Origin: Nostoc sp. NMS9
GTDB lineage: Bacteria; Cyanobacteriota; Cyanobacteriia; Cyanobacteriales; Nostocaceae
Direction: 5' to 3'
Assembly (NCBI RefSeq): GCF_017114995.1
Contig: NZ_JABXKL010000014.1
Coordinates: 32,968-96,967 of the forward strand
DNA length: 64,000 bases
Shown here: one piece after another, positions 7,470 to 16,800 of the stretch
Layout of the letters: each line of letters opens with the position of its first letter
How positions within the stretch are numbered: the first letter of the stretch is position 1
Program-made: the position numbers and the translations under genes
Notes under the pieces: model-generated
Seen by the model: the letters and a program-made list of their open reading frames with translations, nothing else
Databases searched by the model: none
Told to the model about the DNA's origin: nothing

Positions 7470-7883
7470 TCAAACAATTTGGGATTTTAGATTTGCAATT
7501 TTAGATTGACGATAGCGCAGCGTAAAGCCTTCTCTTCTCACCGAGTCCCTTCGGGACGGGGGTAAGGGTGTAGGGGTGTAGGGGTGTAGGGGTGTAGGGG
7601 TATAGGGGAAACCCGTCCCGAATATTGGTTAGAAGCCTCCCCTTTTAAGGGGAAGAAAAAAAAGATGTGTTTTCAGACGGCGTTTGGCGCGAAAAAACAC
7701 GGTGTCCTTGTTTAAAACTCCCTGTCCCGAAGGGTGGAGTCCCCTACACACTTCCAACCCCTATTCCCCTACACCCCTAGTTATAAGGGGCGGGGAAGCA
7801 AAACATACATAAGTTATGTTGAACATTTGTTTACATTATTGGCAACTATTAAAATACTTGCTCGTACTGCCAAAGTATGTTCT
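7470..7883. other. Repeat-rich intergenic region
   Basis: This 410-bp gap contains the inverted motif GTCCCTTCGGGAC, an 8-bp tandem array at 7569-7608, a hairpin-like CCCCTTTTAAGGGG, and a second block (about 7715-7790) with CCCTACAC elements that are the reverse complement of the first array. The two blocks could pair. No coding signal was seen. Confidence 0.6.
7569..7608. repeat. 8-bp tandem repeat (TGTAGGGG)
   Basis: Four exact TGTAGGGG copies from 7569 to 7600 are followed by one TATAGGGG variant. Complementary CCCCTACAC motifs lie about 150-170 bp downstream (7741-7780). Confidence 0.85.
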
Positions 7884-8144
7884 ATGTCTAAATCTATAAT
7901 CACCGTTACCGTCAAGTTGTTCGCTGCTTATCAAGAAGCCTTTAGGGTTTCGGAACTAGTGCTGGAATTTCCTAATAGTATGCCAGTCAAAGCAGTATGC
8001 GATCGCCTCATAGCTGAACACCCTGAACTCTCACAATGGCGCGATATAACCCGTTTTGGGATTAATTTGATATTTGTCGAACCAGATACCCTACTACAAG
8101 ATGGGGATGAGGTTGTGTTGATTCCACCAGTTAGCGGCGGCTAG
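7884..8144 (+). CDS. moaD: MoaD/ThiS-like sulfur carrier
   Basis: From the ATG at 7884 the protein has 86 residues and the beta-grasp ubiquitin-like pattern: VTVKLFAAYQEAFRVSELVL, a central helix VKAVCDRLIAEHPEL, and the conserved C-terminal DGDEVVLIPPVSGG. The terminal Gly-Gly is adenylated by MoeB/ThiF-type enzymes and then carries a thiocarboxylate, the sulfur donor for molybdopterin synthase or a related pathway. The PPVSGG ending favours MoaD over ThiS. No moaE or moeB neighbour is visible, so the exact pathway is inferred. The frame is open upstream to 7734 but has no family match. Confidence 0.85.
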   Translation: MSKSIITVTVKLFAAYQEAFRVSELVLEFPNSMPVKAVCDRLIAEHPELSQWRDITRFGINLIFVEPDTLLQDGDEVVLIPPVSGG

Positions 8145-8205
8145 GAAAACAGTTAAGAGTTAGGAGTGATAAATTAAAGATTCAAAACTTCTAACTCACA
8201 ACTAT

Positions 8206-9063
8206 TCAAAGAGAATTGGTCTTAGCAGTTAGCTTTATTAAGTTATCTAACTCTTGCTGCATTTGACTAACAACTAATTCATAACATTCATTGACATAGT
8301 GGCGATCGCTAGCTGCTTCAGGGCCGTAGCGTTCAAATACAATTGGCGGACAAATCCGCGTGTAGATGGGCACTGGTAATGGAATATTGGGCAATGGGCC
8401 AATTGCTAATCCCCAAGGCAGTCCCAGATAAATTGGAAAAACTTCTGGATCGATACCTAATAGCCAAGGCATCCCCCACTCGTGGAGTTGCTGCACAACT
8501 TTGTAGCAGTCAGCGACTACAATGAGTGTATCGTGAGCGCCCCAGGAAATCACAGGCACAATCGGCACATTTTCCCGTAACGCTAACTTGATAAATCCTT
8601 GTCGCCCTGCCAAGTAGATTTTGTTACGTAAATAATGGGGTCGGAAGACATCTTCGGCTCCACCGGGATAAACTAGCACACTCGCTCCAGAGCGTAAGGC
8701 AGTGTAAGCCATTTTCGGATGGGCGATGATTGCTCCAGCCTTGGCGACCAGTTGCGCTAGTGGCGGGCTAACTTGCCAAGCCTTGGGATGCATCAAACCA
8801 TAAATGGGTTTCTCTACACCAAATCTTCGGAACCAGTCGTACATCATCATTGACATATCGGGTGCCGCGAGTCCCCCATTGTGCGAACCAACAAATAGGA
8901 CTTTTTGTTGGGGTGGAATATTATCCCAGCCACTAGTTTGAACTCGGAAATAGTAGTGATACAAAAAGCCAAACAGGGGCATCAGAGATTCTATGAACTT
9001 TGGATCTCGCTCATCCAAAGACCAACCGGGTTTTTTGTTTAAGAAATGTTGCTTTTTTGACAT
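8206..9063 (-). CDS. Lysophospholipid/DGAT-like acyltransferase
   Basis: The 285-residue protein resembles the LPLAT superfamily branch that includes plant phytyl-ester-synthase-like and TMEM68-like acyltransferases. The acyl-acceptor block is LFVGSHNGGLAAPD (catalytic His expected in SHNGG, about residue 60). The substrate block is VLVYPGGAEDVFRP, and GRQGFIKLALRENVPIVPV follows it. These enzymes transfer acyl groups to glycerolipids or alcohols at the membrane. The spacing between His and Asp differs from the classic HX4D, as in DGAT-like members, so the acceptor is uncertain. It is preceded by the ATG at 9063 without a strong ribosome site and converges on the moaD-like gene. Confidence 0.8.
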   Translation of the reverse strand: MSKKQHFLNKKPGWSLDERDPKFIESLMPLFGFLYHYYFRVQTSGWDNIPPQQKVLFVGSHNGGLAAPDMSMMMYDWFRRFGVEKPIYGLMHPKAWQVSPPLAQLVAKAGAIIAHPKMAYTALRSGASVLVYPGGAEDVFRPHYLRNKIYLAGRQGFIKLALRENVPIVPVISWGAHDTLIVVADCYKVVQQLHEWGMPWLLGIDPEVFPIYLGLPWGLAIGPLPNIPLPVPIYTRICPPIVFERYGPEAASDRHYVNECYELVVSQMQQELDNLIKLTAKTNSL

Positions 9064-9115
9064 CGATGCATTCTAACAGGACTGAAGTCACGCAAAATCA
9101 TACCAGCAAAAAGAA

Positions 9116-9136
9116 ACTCCCTAGAGTAGAGGGAGT
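9116..9136. terminator. Hairpin with T-run, terminator-like
   Basis: ACTCCCT and AGGGAGT (7 bp) enclose a 7-nt loop. GTTTTTG follows on the plus strand and a T-rich tract on the minus strand, so it could terminate in either direction. It lies between the starts of divergent genes, which makes a terminator role odd; it may be an RNA or DNA structure in the 5' region instead. Confidence 0.35.
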
Positions 9137-9325
9137 GTTTTTGTATCCCTAAATCAACGTGAGTTTTTGTTTCAATGCTCACCAACATTGCGTATTTATC
9201 CTAATTCCCAGTAGTGAAACGCTTCGTGGAAAAAAAAGTACGATCTTTTGGTAGGTACCTTGATTTTTAGTGTTATATTTAGTAGATTAAATACGCAGTC
9301 AATCAAATAGCAGTTCTAAACTAAG

Positions 9326-9583
9326 ATGAAAAACAAAATCAAAGCAAAAACATTCAACATTGAAAACCTGCAAGCTCCAGTAATCGAGGAACTTAGTGAT
9401 GTTGAAATCATAGCAATAGTAGGTGGAGAGTCGGCGGGCATACTAGAAAGCGAAATCAGGGAGTTGAAAACATTACCACGCGAACTCGAGAGTCCGAAGG
9501 AGCCCCAGGTAATTAAACGCCTTGAGCTTAGATTAGCAGGGGTAGAACGTCAGGCTGAGGAGACATTAAAGAGAATCGGCTAA
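9326..9583 (+). CDS. Double-glycine-leader peptide (85 aa)
   Basis: The leader (residues 1-34) ends in IEELSDVEIIAIVGG, matching the double-glycine pattern of the three minus-strand peptides at the left of the window. The mature part (51 residues, ESAGILESEIREL onward) is strongly charged and predicted helical, with no cysteine. It therefore differs from the hydrophobic peptide at 1707 and may be a signal or structural peptide rather than a pore former. The ATG at 9326 has only a weak purine-rich site (CTAAG). Its promoter region shows no resemblance to those at 985 and 1921. Confidence 0.65.
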   Translation: MKNKIKAKTFNIENLQAPVIEELSDVEIIAIVGGESAGILESEIRELKTLPRELESPKEPQVIKRLELRLAGVERQAEETLKRIG

Positions 9584-10083
9584 GGCATTATGTAAAAATA
9601 AGTTGTACAAAATTTATATGGAATAGCTTGCTAAATCTAGCTTTCACACAAAAATTGTTCAGGTTATTTATACACAAATCCTAAACATAATACCTCACAC
9701 TTGCACATCCGATACTTAGCACTGCCCACAGGGCAAACGTATCTAAATATTGATGAGCCTGAATCAGAGTATAAATTACCAAAACCCCAATCAGATAAGG
9801 CTTTCAGTAAATTAAATATTAATTCACATAGTAATGATAATCATTGTAAAGGGGGATTAGAGGTAGCTGTTGGCTGCCTGTTTCTTTAATTGCGATCGCT
9901 TAATCATTAGATGTTTCCAGAAATTAAATATGCGTTATCCATAACCTTTGTAGAGACGTAGCAGTGCTACGTCTCTACATTCGTTTTCACTCATATTTCT
10001 ATTGCCACATCGCGGCGATTAATTTGGTGATGTCTATGGAGTAGTTGCTGGTTTTGAACGACCAGCCTTTTAAGGTTTCTGGT
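9584..10083. other. Intergenic region with one strong hairpin
   Basis: No convincing gene is seen. A 62-codon frame (9701-9889, TTG start) has no ribosome site and no family resemblance. A 31-bp inverted repeat at 9949-9979 lies in the right half, before the convergent DUF2809 gene. Confidence 0.4.
9949..9979. repeat. 15-bp perfect inverted repeat (TGTAGAGACGTAGCA)
   Basis: TGTAGAGACGTAGCA is followed, after one G, by its exact complement TGCTACGTCTCTACA. The GTAGAGACG core is related to the GCGTCTCTACAT edge of the 83-bp dispersed elements. It may be a REP-type remnant and could act as a transcription barrier after the plus-strand peptide gene. Confidence 0.75.
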
Positions 10084-10482
10084 TTAACTTGCCATTTTGT
10101 GTAATTGTCGCAGCCACAACCAGCCTAAAACAGAACCCAATACATAATGAGGAAAATCCCACCAAACAAAGGTCGTACCAAGTAACAATTTACCTATCAA
10201 GGTGGCGCGAATTTGCTCTAATAGTGGCGGATGCCAAAGTTGCAAGAATTCTAGTATACAGGTGATGACAAAAACCCATATAGGAATTTGGATTACCGCT
10301 GCCCTACTTCTGAAAAACCAAAATGCGAACAGACACCAAAATATTTCGTAAAATACAGCTGCTCCGTAATCATTAAACCAGTGATGGGCAGGCCCATTAT
10401 AATACTTAAATAAAAATCCTATCGGTACAACGATGAGCGCAGAAATAATAATAAATATTGTTTGGTTACGGTATCGAAGCAT
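10084..10482 (-). CDS. DUF2809 family membrane protein
   Basis: The 132-residue protein has four predicted membrane segments: IFIIISALIVVPIGFLF, the region around AAVFYEIFWCLFAFWFF, IPIWVFVITCILEFLQL and the C-terminal FPHYVLGSVLGWLWL. The conserved signatures of the family are present (GPAHHWFNDYGA, LEFLQLW, GTTFVWWDFPHYVLG). DUF2809 proteins are small, inner-membrane and of unknown function. The ATG at 10482 begins MLRYRNQ. No partner gene is adjacent and a 1.3-kb gap lies upstream. Confidence 0.85.
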   Translation of the reverse strand: MLRYRNQTIFIIISALIVVPIGFLFKYYNGPAHHWFNDYGAAVFYEIFWCLFAFWFFRSRAAVIQIPIWVFVITCILEFLQLWHPPLLEQIRATLIGKLLLGTTFVWWDFPHYVLGSVLGWLWLRQLHKMAS

Positions 10483-10806
10483 TTTCTATAGACTAAAGAC
10501 TATGCAAGATTTTAGCAGCGGCATAACTATAAGTCTCGGCTGGGTACTAGCGAAGAAAATATAAGTAAGATTTGGTTGAGGTCTGAATCTTCATTCCAAT
10601 TTTCAAGAGTCTCCAATTTACGCGCTCTGGTTTGGCTTCAGTCCCCTTTCAATCCTACATGGGCTATTGCTCCAAATACAGATTTGGCATGTATTGCTCT
10701 ATATGGAAGCAATATATGACTAAATATTTATATTTATCATCCCACAGCTTGGTGCATGAGTTTTTATCTGAAATTAGTACTTTTCTATTACTTTCGTTAG
10801 TACACA

Positions 10807-10828
10807 ATCTGAAACATCTGTTTCAGAT
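10807..10828. terminator. Hairpin, terminator-like
   Basis: ATCTGAAAC and GTTTCAGAT form a perfect 9-bp stem with an ATCT loop. A weak T-tract follows on the plus strand (CGGCTTTTG). There is no obvious upstream plus-strand gene, so its role is unclear. Confidence 0.35.
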
Positions 10829-11036
10829 CGGCTTTTGCCCATTGACATTTGTTTAGATGGTTTTTGTGGGTATGCGTAGACTAGCAAAAACCGCAGAGAT
10901 CGCTAATTTCCAAAAAAGCATATAAAATTTATGTAAAGCTTAACTGTTATTAAGCATAAAAATCTTCTGGATATACATCAATTTAACTTATCTAAGTATA
11001 ACGGCGTAAATATTTGTAGTTGAGATGAGGCAAGAT

Positions 11037-11104
11037 GCAGATCGCCCTTGGCGTCTCCCCTTGGGAGAAGGCAGATCGCTTTTAGCGTCTCCCCTTGGGA
11101 GAAG
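11037..11104. repeat. 34-bp tandem duplication
   Basis: Two copies of GCAGATCGC followed by GCGTCTCCCCTTGGGAGAAG sit head to tail (11037-11070 and 11071-11104). Each contains the inverted motif CTCCCCTTGGGAG. This motif resembles interspersed repeats common in Nostoc genomes. Confidence 0.8.
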
Positions 11105-11775
11105 GCAGGAAGAAAAAGAGTTTTAGCCTTATTTATCTTTCTTAACATAGTTGTGTTTTTTCCACTGACTTACTTATTTAAAAGATTATTTCTTTAATAG
11201 ATAAATGGTTTTTTGTAATTAAACATAATAATTCTTTAACAAAAAAATGATCTTGAAACCTAACTTAATGACAAACCCCATCAAGCTAAAAAAACTGCCA
11301 ACATTAACCAAACAAATCAGTAGATTTTAAAAAATATTTAATTTAAGGTTTACAAACATATATCAATATATTATGAATCGGATTTATTAAGTATTTTGAA
11401 GATTTAGTAAAGAAGTTTGTGTAACCTTGTACTTCATGATAATTAAATAATTACAGCATGGGTTCAAAAAGTTGGAAAAAAACCAAAATATTTGACATAC
11501 ATTACTTAATCATTTGCGTAATCAATTTAATGGATTGTCAGGAAATAAATTATCTGATTTTTTAGGTATGCGTTTTGCTTGCAACCAAGGGCTGGCTTTT
11601 CGGATCAGCCCACAGTAAGTAGTTGGATATTTTTTATTGAGCAGCTACTAACTAAATAGTTAATGTTTTTTAACATGAAATTACGCAAATGACAAGTCAT
11701 CTATATGGAACTGATAAATAGTTCTTTGATTGATGCTGAACTTACATATTTAGTGAGAAATTTAGGAGAGATAAT

Positions 11776-13566
11776 ATGGCTTTCGGTACTACAAATCCTG
11801 ACACGATAAATGGGAGTTCGGGAAATGATACCATAGTTGGTTGGGCTAGTGGTGGTAACGCCAATACTACCTCCGGTAACGATATCTTGAATGGTTTGGC
11901 TGGTAACGATTCCCTCGCAGGTGGGACGGCAAACGATAGTCTAAGCGGTGGAGATGGCAATGATACACTTGATGGCGGCACAGGAAACGACATTTTAAAA
12001 GGTGGTGCTGGCAGTGATACCTTCACAGGCAGTCAAGGTAACGACAACATTGATGGTGGAGATGGCATTGATACCGCAGACTACACTCAACTAGGTCAAA
12101 CTATTACCTTGTCAGGTGTTGGAACCATTCAAAAAGCTGGGGGATTGGGAAAAGACCTACTCTTTAAAGTAGAAAAAGTTATTGCTAATGCTAAGGTTGC
12201 CAACAATACCATAGATGCATCCCAATCTTTGGCTGGGGTATCTATCATCGTTAACCTGCAAACCCAAAGTTTAGCTGCCAATAACGTTCCTGGTTTAGGA
12301 ACATTGTCATTTACCGCAGTCAACTTTGATAATGTCATCGGCACAAATGGAAATGACATCATTGTTGGCGATAACCAAAATAACCAATTATCCGGTAATA
12401 ATGGCAATGACACACTTAATGGTGGTGTAGGAAATGATACTTTAAAAGGTGGTGCAGGTGACGATAGTTACTTTGTTGACACTACTCTTGATACCATTAC
12501 AGAGGCTGCGAATTCAGGCATAGATACCGTCCGGTCTTCTGTCAACTACACACTAGGAGCCAATCTGGAGAACCTGAGGCTGAGGGAAGGTGGCAACATT
12601 ACCGGGACAGGTAACAGTTTTAACAACTTCCTTTTTGGTAATACTTCTAATAACACTCTAAATGGAAGAGTAGGCGATGATACGCTAGACGGTAGTAATG
12701 GCGATGATATCCTCAATGGTGAGGACGGCAATGATAGCCTACAAGGCGGGCCGGGTAATGAAATACTCAATGGGGGATCTGGAAACGATATCCTCATCGG
12801 TACTTTTCCTGGTAGTCCGCTTCCACCTGGATTAGGGGAAACTGATACCTTAACTGGCGGGACTGGAGCAGATAGATTTATCCTGGGGGACGCTGTAAAT
12901 ATTTTCTACGACGATAACAACAGTGCAAATCCTGGTTTTGGGGACTACGCTACTATTACTGACTTCGACTCTAGCCAAGATCGAATTGAACTCAAAGGAT
13001 CTTTACAGGACTACCGCCTGCAAGTTGTTGGAAGCAACACACGAATCTTCTCAAACAAACCAGGAACAGAACCAGATGAGATCATCGGTATTGCGTTAGG
13101 GAAAAACAATTTCAAACTTGATAGTGATGACTTCCTTTTCTTTGAGGGGGAGAATGCTGGAGAAGGTACAAACAACACACTGGCCACCGCTGAAGGATTA
13201 GGTTCCTTATCATCAGGCTCAAACATTAATCTTTCAGCCCAAATTGCCACAGTTCAACCAGGGGACGATCCCGATTTCGACTTTTTTAAATTTTCTTTAG
13301 CAAATCCAGGAACTGTCACTATTAAGACAGTGACATCGGGAGATACAGTTCTTGGACTGTTTGACGATACTGGGATTGGGACTTTATTGGAAACGAACGA
13401 CGATAGTGGCGGTAGCAATTCGTCATTAATTACCAGTTCCCTGGGTGCAGGTACGTACTACATTTCAGTGAGTAAATATGCTTTCTTGCCTGAAAATGGC
13501 GGAACTTTCTCTGGTAGCAGTTCTAATCCTGATTTTTCTTATACACTAGGAGTCAGTTTTGCATAA
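11776..13566 (+). CDS. RTX (haemolysin-type Ca-binding) exoprotein with PPC domain
   Basis: This 596-residue protein is probably secreted. Residues about 10-95 and 185-345 are arrays of the nonapeptide GGxGxDxUx (for example GGDGNDTLDGGTGNDILKGG), which bind Ca2+ in a parallel beta-roll. The C-terminal about 100 residues (from DDPDFDFFKF through GAGTYYISVS) match the bacterial pre-peptidase C-terminal (PPC) domain. There is no N-terminal signal peptide, as expected for type I secretion substrates. No catalytic protease or lipase domain was seen, so a structural or adhesive role is likely. An AGGAGAG site supports the ATG at 11776. It precedes the DUF4157 protein on the same strand with 270 bp between them. 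Confidence 0.88.
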   Translation: MAFGTTNPDTINGSSGNDTIVGWASGGNANTTSGNDILNGLAGNDSLAGGTANDSLSGGDGNDTLDGGTGNDILKGGAGSDTFTGSQGNDNIDGGDGIDTADYTQLGQTITLSGVGTIQKAGGLGKDLLFKVEKVIANAKVANNTIDASQSLAGVSIIVNLQTQSLAANNVPGLGTLSFTAVNFDNVIGTNGNDIIVGDNQNNQLSGNNGNDTLNGGVGNDTLKGGAGDDSYFVDTTLDTITEAANSGIDTVRSSVNYTLGANLENLRLREGGNITGTGNSFNNFLFGNTSNNTLNGRVGDDTLDGSNGDDILNGEDGNDSLQGGPGNEILNGGSGNDILIGTFPGSPLPPGLGETDTLTGGTGADRFILGDAVNIFYDDNNSANPGFGDYATITDFDSSQDRIELKGSLQDYRLQVVGSNTRIFSNKPGTEPDEIIGIALGKNNFKLDSDDFLFFEGENAGEGTNNTLATAEGLGSLSSGSNINLSAQIATVQPGDDPDFDFFKFSLANPGTVTIKTVTSGDTVLGLFDDTGIGTLLETNDDSGGSNSSLITSSLGAGTYYISVSKYAFLPENGGTFSGSSSNPDFSYTLGVSFA

Positions 13567-13838
13567 AAACATTGTCAACTTAAGAAAGTACTAATATTTA
13601 GAAGGCAAATTCAAGGATACTTTTCCTCGTGGCTAGGGGAACACGGCAGCGTGTTCTCCTTTATCCGACATGAGACCATCTACAAGCAAGTACTTATCTC
13701 CAGGGGCAACACATCTTAATTCTTTCTAATTGATTAGCATTCTAAAATTATCTTGATAATTGCAATTTTGGGTAAATGATAATCAAAACTAATCACCTAG
13801 ACAAATTGAATCGTCAATAGATAGTTGCAATAAAACCG
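13567..13838. promoter_or_regulatory. Intergenic region upstream of the DUF4157 gene
   Basis: It contains the hairpin GAACACG-GCAG-CGTGTTC (13639-13656) shortly after the RTX stop, which may end that transcript although no T-run follows. The remainder is AT-rich and could carry the promoter of the large gene; no clear motif was identified. Confidence 0.35.
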
Positions 13839-16800
13839 ATGAAATCCCTTAAAAGTCCCTCATCCAGCTTTTCTAATTCCCAAGTACCAGAACAAACTCC
13901 TCAACTGGCGTATAGACCGTTTGGTGGCCAAACTCAAAAAGCATCTTTTACGCCAGTGACACAAACGGACGTAGAGAATGAAGCTTTTGCAGAAGAAAAG
14001 ATGGAAGTAACTGGATTGGAATTACAAGCCAAGCATCGGACGATTACGCCAGAGGGACAAGAACGGCTGACTGTATTGCAAGCCAAGATGGATCAATCAT
14101 TGAATTCTCGACTGGAAAAAGCAACTCGATTTGGTCATAACTTTGCCAATATTCCAGTAAGAAGACCAGATACATCAACACCAATTCAGGCAAAACTGAC
14201 GATTGGGGAGCCTGGAGATCGTTACGAGCAAGAAGCTGACCAAACAGCACGTCAGGTGATGCGAAGAATTCATCAGCCACAGAGTGAGAAACTTCAGCGA
14301 GAAGAATCACCTGATGATGAAGATGAATTGCAAATGAAACCAGAGGGCAGTATTCAGCGCGAGGAACTGCTAGAGGAAGAAGAATTGCAAATGAAGCCGC
14401 TTGGTACTTCATCCCAGACAGTAAATGAGGCAAAATCCCCAAGCAAACCGCTTGGACATGACATTAGTCGAATATCACTCCGGCGTCCACAAACAAAACT
14501 GACAGTTAACCAGCCTGGAGACATTTATGAACAGGAGGCTGATAGCGTCGCTCAGTTGGTGATGCAGAGGATGAGCGAACCTGTGCAGTCTATCCAACGG
14601 GAGGCATTACCAGAGGAAAAAGACCAATTACAAATGAAATCCCTGGCGGATTCCGTTACTCCTTTGTTACAGCGTCAGGGTGGAGGAAGAACAGCAGCGA
14701 CATCTGAGCTAGAAACTTCAATCCAACAAGCACGTGGCAATGGACAGCCGCTTGCAGATGATATCAAGCAACCAATGGAGCAAGCATTTGGGGCTGATTT
14801 CGGTAGTGTCCGGGTTCATACTGATGCTCAATCTAATAGCTTAAATGAATCTATACAAGCTCGTGCTTTTACCACAGGGCAAGATGTGTTCTTCCGTCAG
14901 GGCGAATACTCTCCTGAAAGTGATGCAGGCAAAGAATTACTGGCCCATGAGTTGACGCACGTTGTCCAGCAGAATGGCAGTGCAGTGCAGCCGAAATCTC
15001 TTCATGTTGTAGCACCAAAAGAAAATAAACTCCAGACAAAAGCTCTGCCGACAACCTCTGCGGGGCATGGGCTAGCTATCCAACTGCGGGAGAATTTCCA
15101 AAAACCAACTGACGAAGATAACCAAAAAAATTTAGAATCCAAAACTGATACAGAAAACGGCGAACAACAAAATCAGGCTACGACAGAAAAACATCAAGCT
15201 ATCCCCACACCCCCAGATGATGGTGGGAATGCGGTAACAGATCCACCCCCGACAAAAAAGGTTGGTGCAGCAGTAACTCAGAAACAGGTTGAGGTTGGGG
15301 GAAATCAACCAAAAGAGCCTGAGTCAAAAGATACCAAAGTTAATACAGAAAAGGTCGATTCTCAACAGCAAGCTCAAAGCAAAGGAGGATTACCAGGAGC
15401 AGATGTAGGTAAGGGAGCCATAGATTTACCTGGAGGAAACGCAGGGAAAGCGATCGCACTATTACCAGGAGCAAATGTAGCCAGTACAACAGCAGTTGAT
15501 GGTGAAAAGGCTCCCACTTCCCCTAAAGATGACCCAGCATTTCAAGCGGTAGTCGGCACAACAAAAGAGGTTGCCGGACAACAGAAAAAACACCCACCTG
15601 CCAATAGCAAAGCCCAAGAAGCCCAAGCGGCAGCCCAACCCCCAGGTAATGAAGTAGACAGCAAAGCGCAAGCCAATCAAGTTGGGGAGATGCAACAAGC
15701 CCCAACACCAGGATTTGACGCTGCCGCCTTCAAAGCCAAATTGATGGAGCGCATTGCTGATATGGCTCCCAAGAACTTGGAAGAGGCGGACAACTTTAAA
15801 AATAACAACAAACTGGATTCTGTTAAGGGTGATTTGAGTGGCCAGGTTAAAGAAGAACAGAAAAGTTCTCAGGGTCAGCTAGAAGAGAAAACCAAAGAAA
15901 AACCTGATGCCAGTGGTATTGAGGCTAAACAAGTAACACCACTGCCAAAGAATGAGCCAGGGACACCGCCAACAGGCGTTGATGCAGATAAAGCTGCACC
16001 CAAATCTAAGGGACAAGGTGAAGTCGAGGCACCACTGCAAGATGACAGTAAAAAACTTGACCAGCAGATGAAAGAGGCGGATATTACTGAGGAGCAATTG
16101 GCAAACTCCAATGAACCGGAGTTTCAAGGGGCACTTGCAGCCAAGAAAGACGCTCAAACTAATGCACAAGAAGCGCCGCCACAATATCGCCAACAAGAGC
16201 AAGGCATACTAGCAACCGCTCAAGCGACGGCAGAAGCTACAGCCCAGCAGCATTTGCAAGCAATGCACGGTATCCGTACCCAAAACCTGGGTCAGGTAGG
16301 GGAGCAACAGGTTGGAGCCAAGAGCAAGGATGAACAAGCACGGGCAAAAGTTGCTGGTGATATTAATAAGATTTATGACAAGACCAAAGGCAAAGTTGAG
16401 AAAACCCTCGGTGAACTAGACGGGCAAGTTATACAAGCCTTCGATGCTGGTGCTGCTGACGCAAAGAAAGCCTTCGAGGATTACGTTGGCAAGCGGATGG
16501 ACGATTATAAGAGCGATCGCTACAGTGGCTTTTTTGGGCCATTAAAATGGCTGAAAGACAAATTGTTTGGTATGCCCTCAGAGGTGAACGCCTTCTATCA
16601 AGAGGGTCGGCAGCTTTACATCAATCAGATGGATGGTGTAATTAACAAAGTTGTCGCCATTATCAGTAAAGGACTTACCCAAGCCAAAGCAGAAATTGCT
16701 AATGGGAAACAAGAGATTCAGAATTATGTTAACCAACTGCCGCAAGACTTGAAAGGAGTTGGTCAACAAGCCGCCGCAGACATTGACAGCAAATTTGAAG

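Larger units (their letters stand above)
10483..11775. other. Long AT-rich intergenic region
   Basis: About 1.3 kb holds no supported gene; a 74-codon plus-strand frame (10632-10856) looks random in composition. It contains a 9-bp perfect hairpin (10807-10828), an 8-bp inverted pair GGTTTTTG/CAAAAACC (10859-10892), a 34-bp direct duplication (11037-11104) and a GGGCTG/CAGCCC hairpin near 11589-11611. The last 200 bp presumably carry the promoter of the RTX gene. Confidence 0.5.

Noticed and set aside
9701..9889. 62-codon plus-strand frame starting with TTG
   Set aside because: No ribosome site, no recognisable domain and no neighbouring operon; likely chance.
10632..10856. 74-codon plus-strand frame in the long gap before the RTX gene
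   Set aside because: Composition looks random, no ribosome site and hairpins lie in its 3' part.
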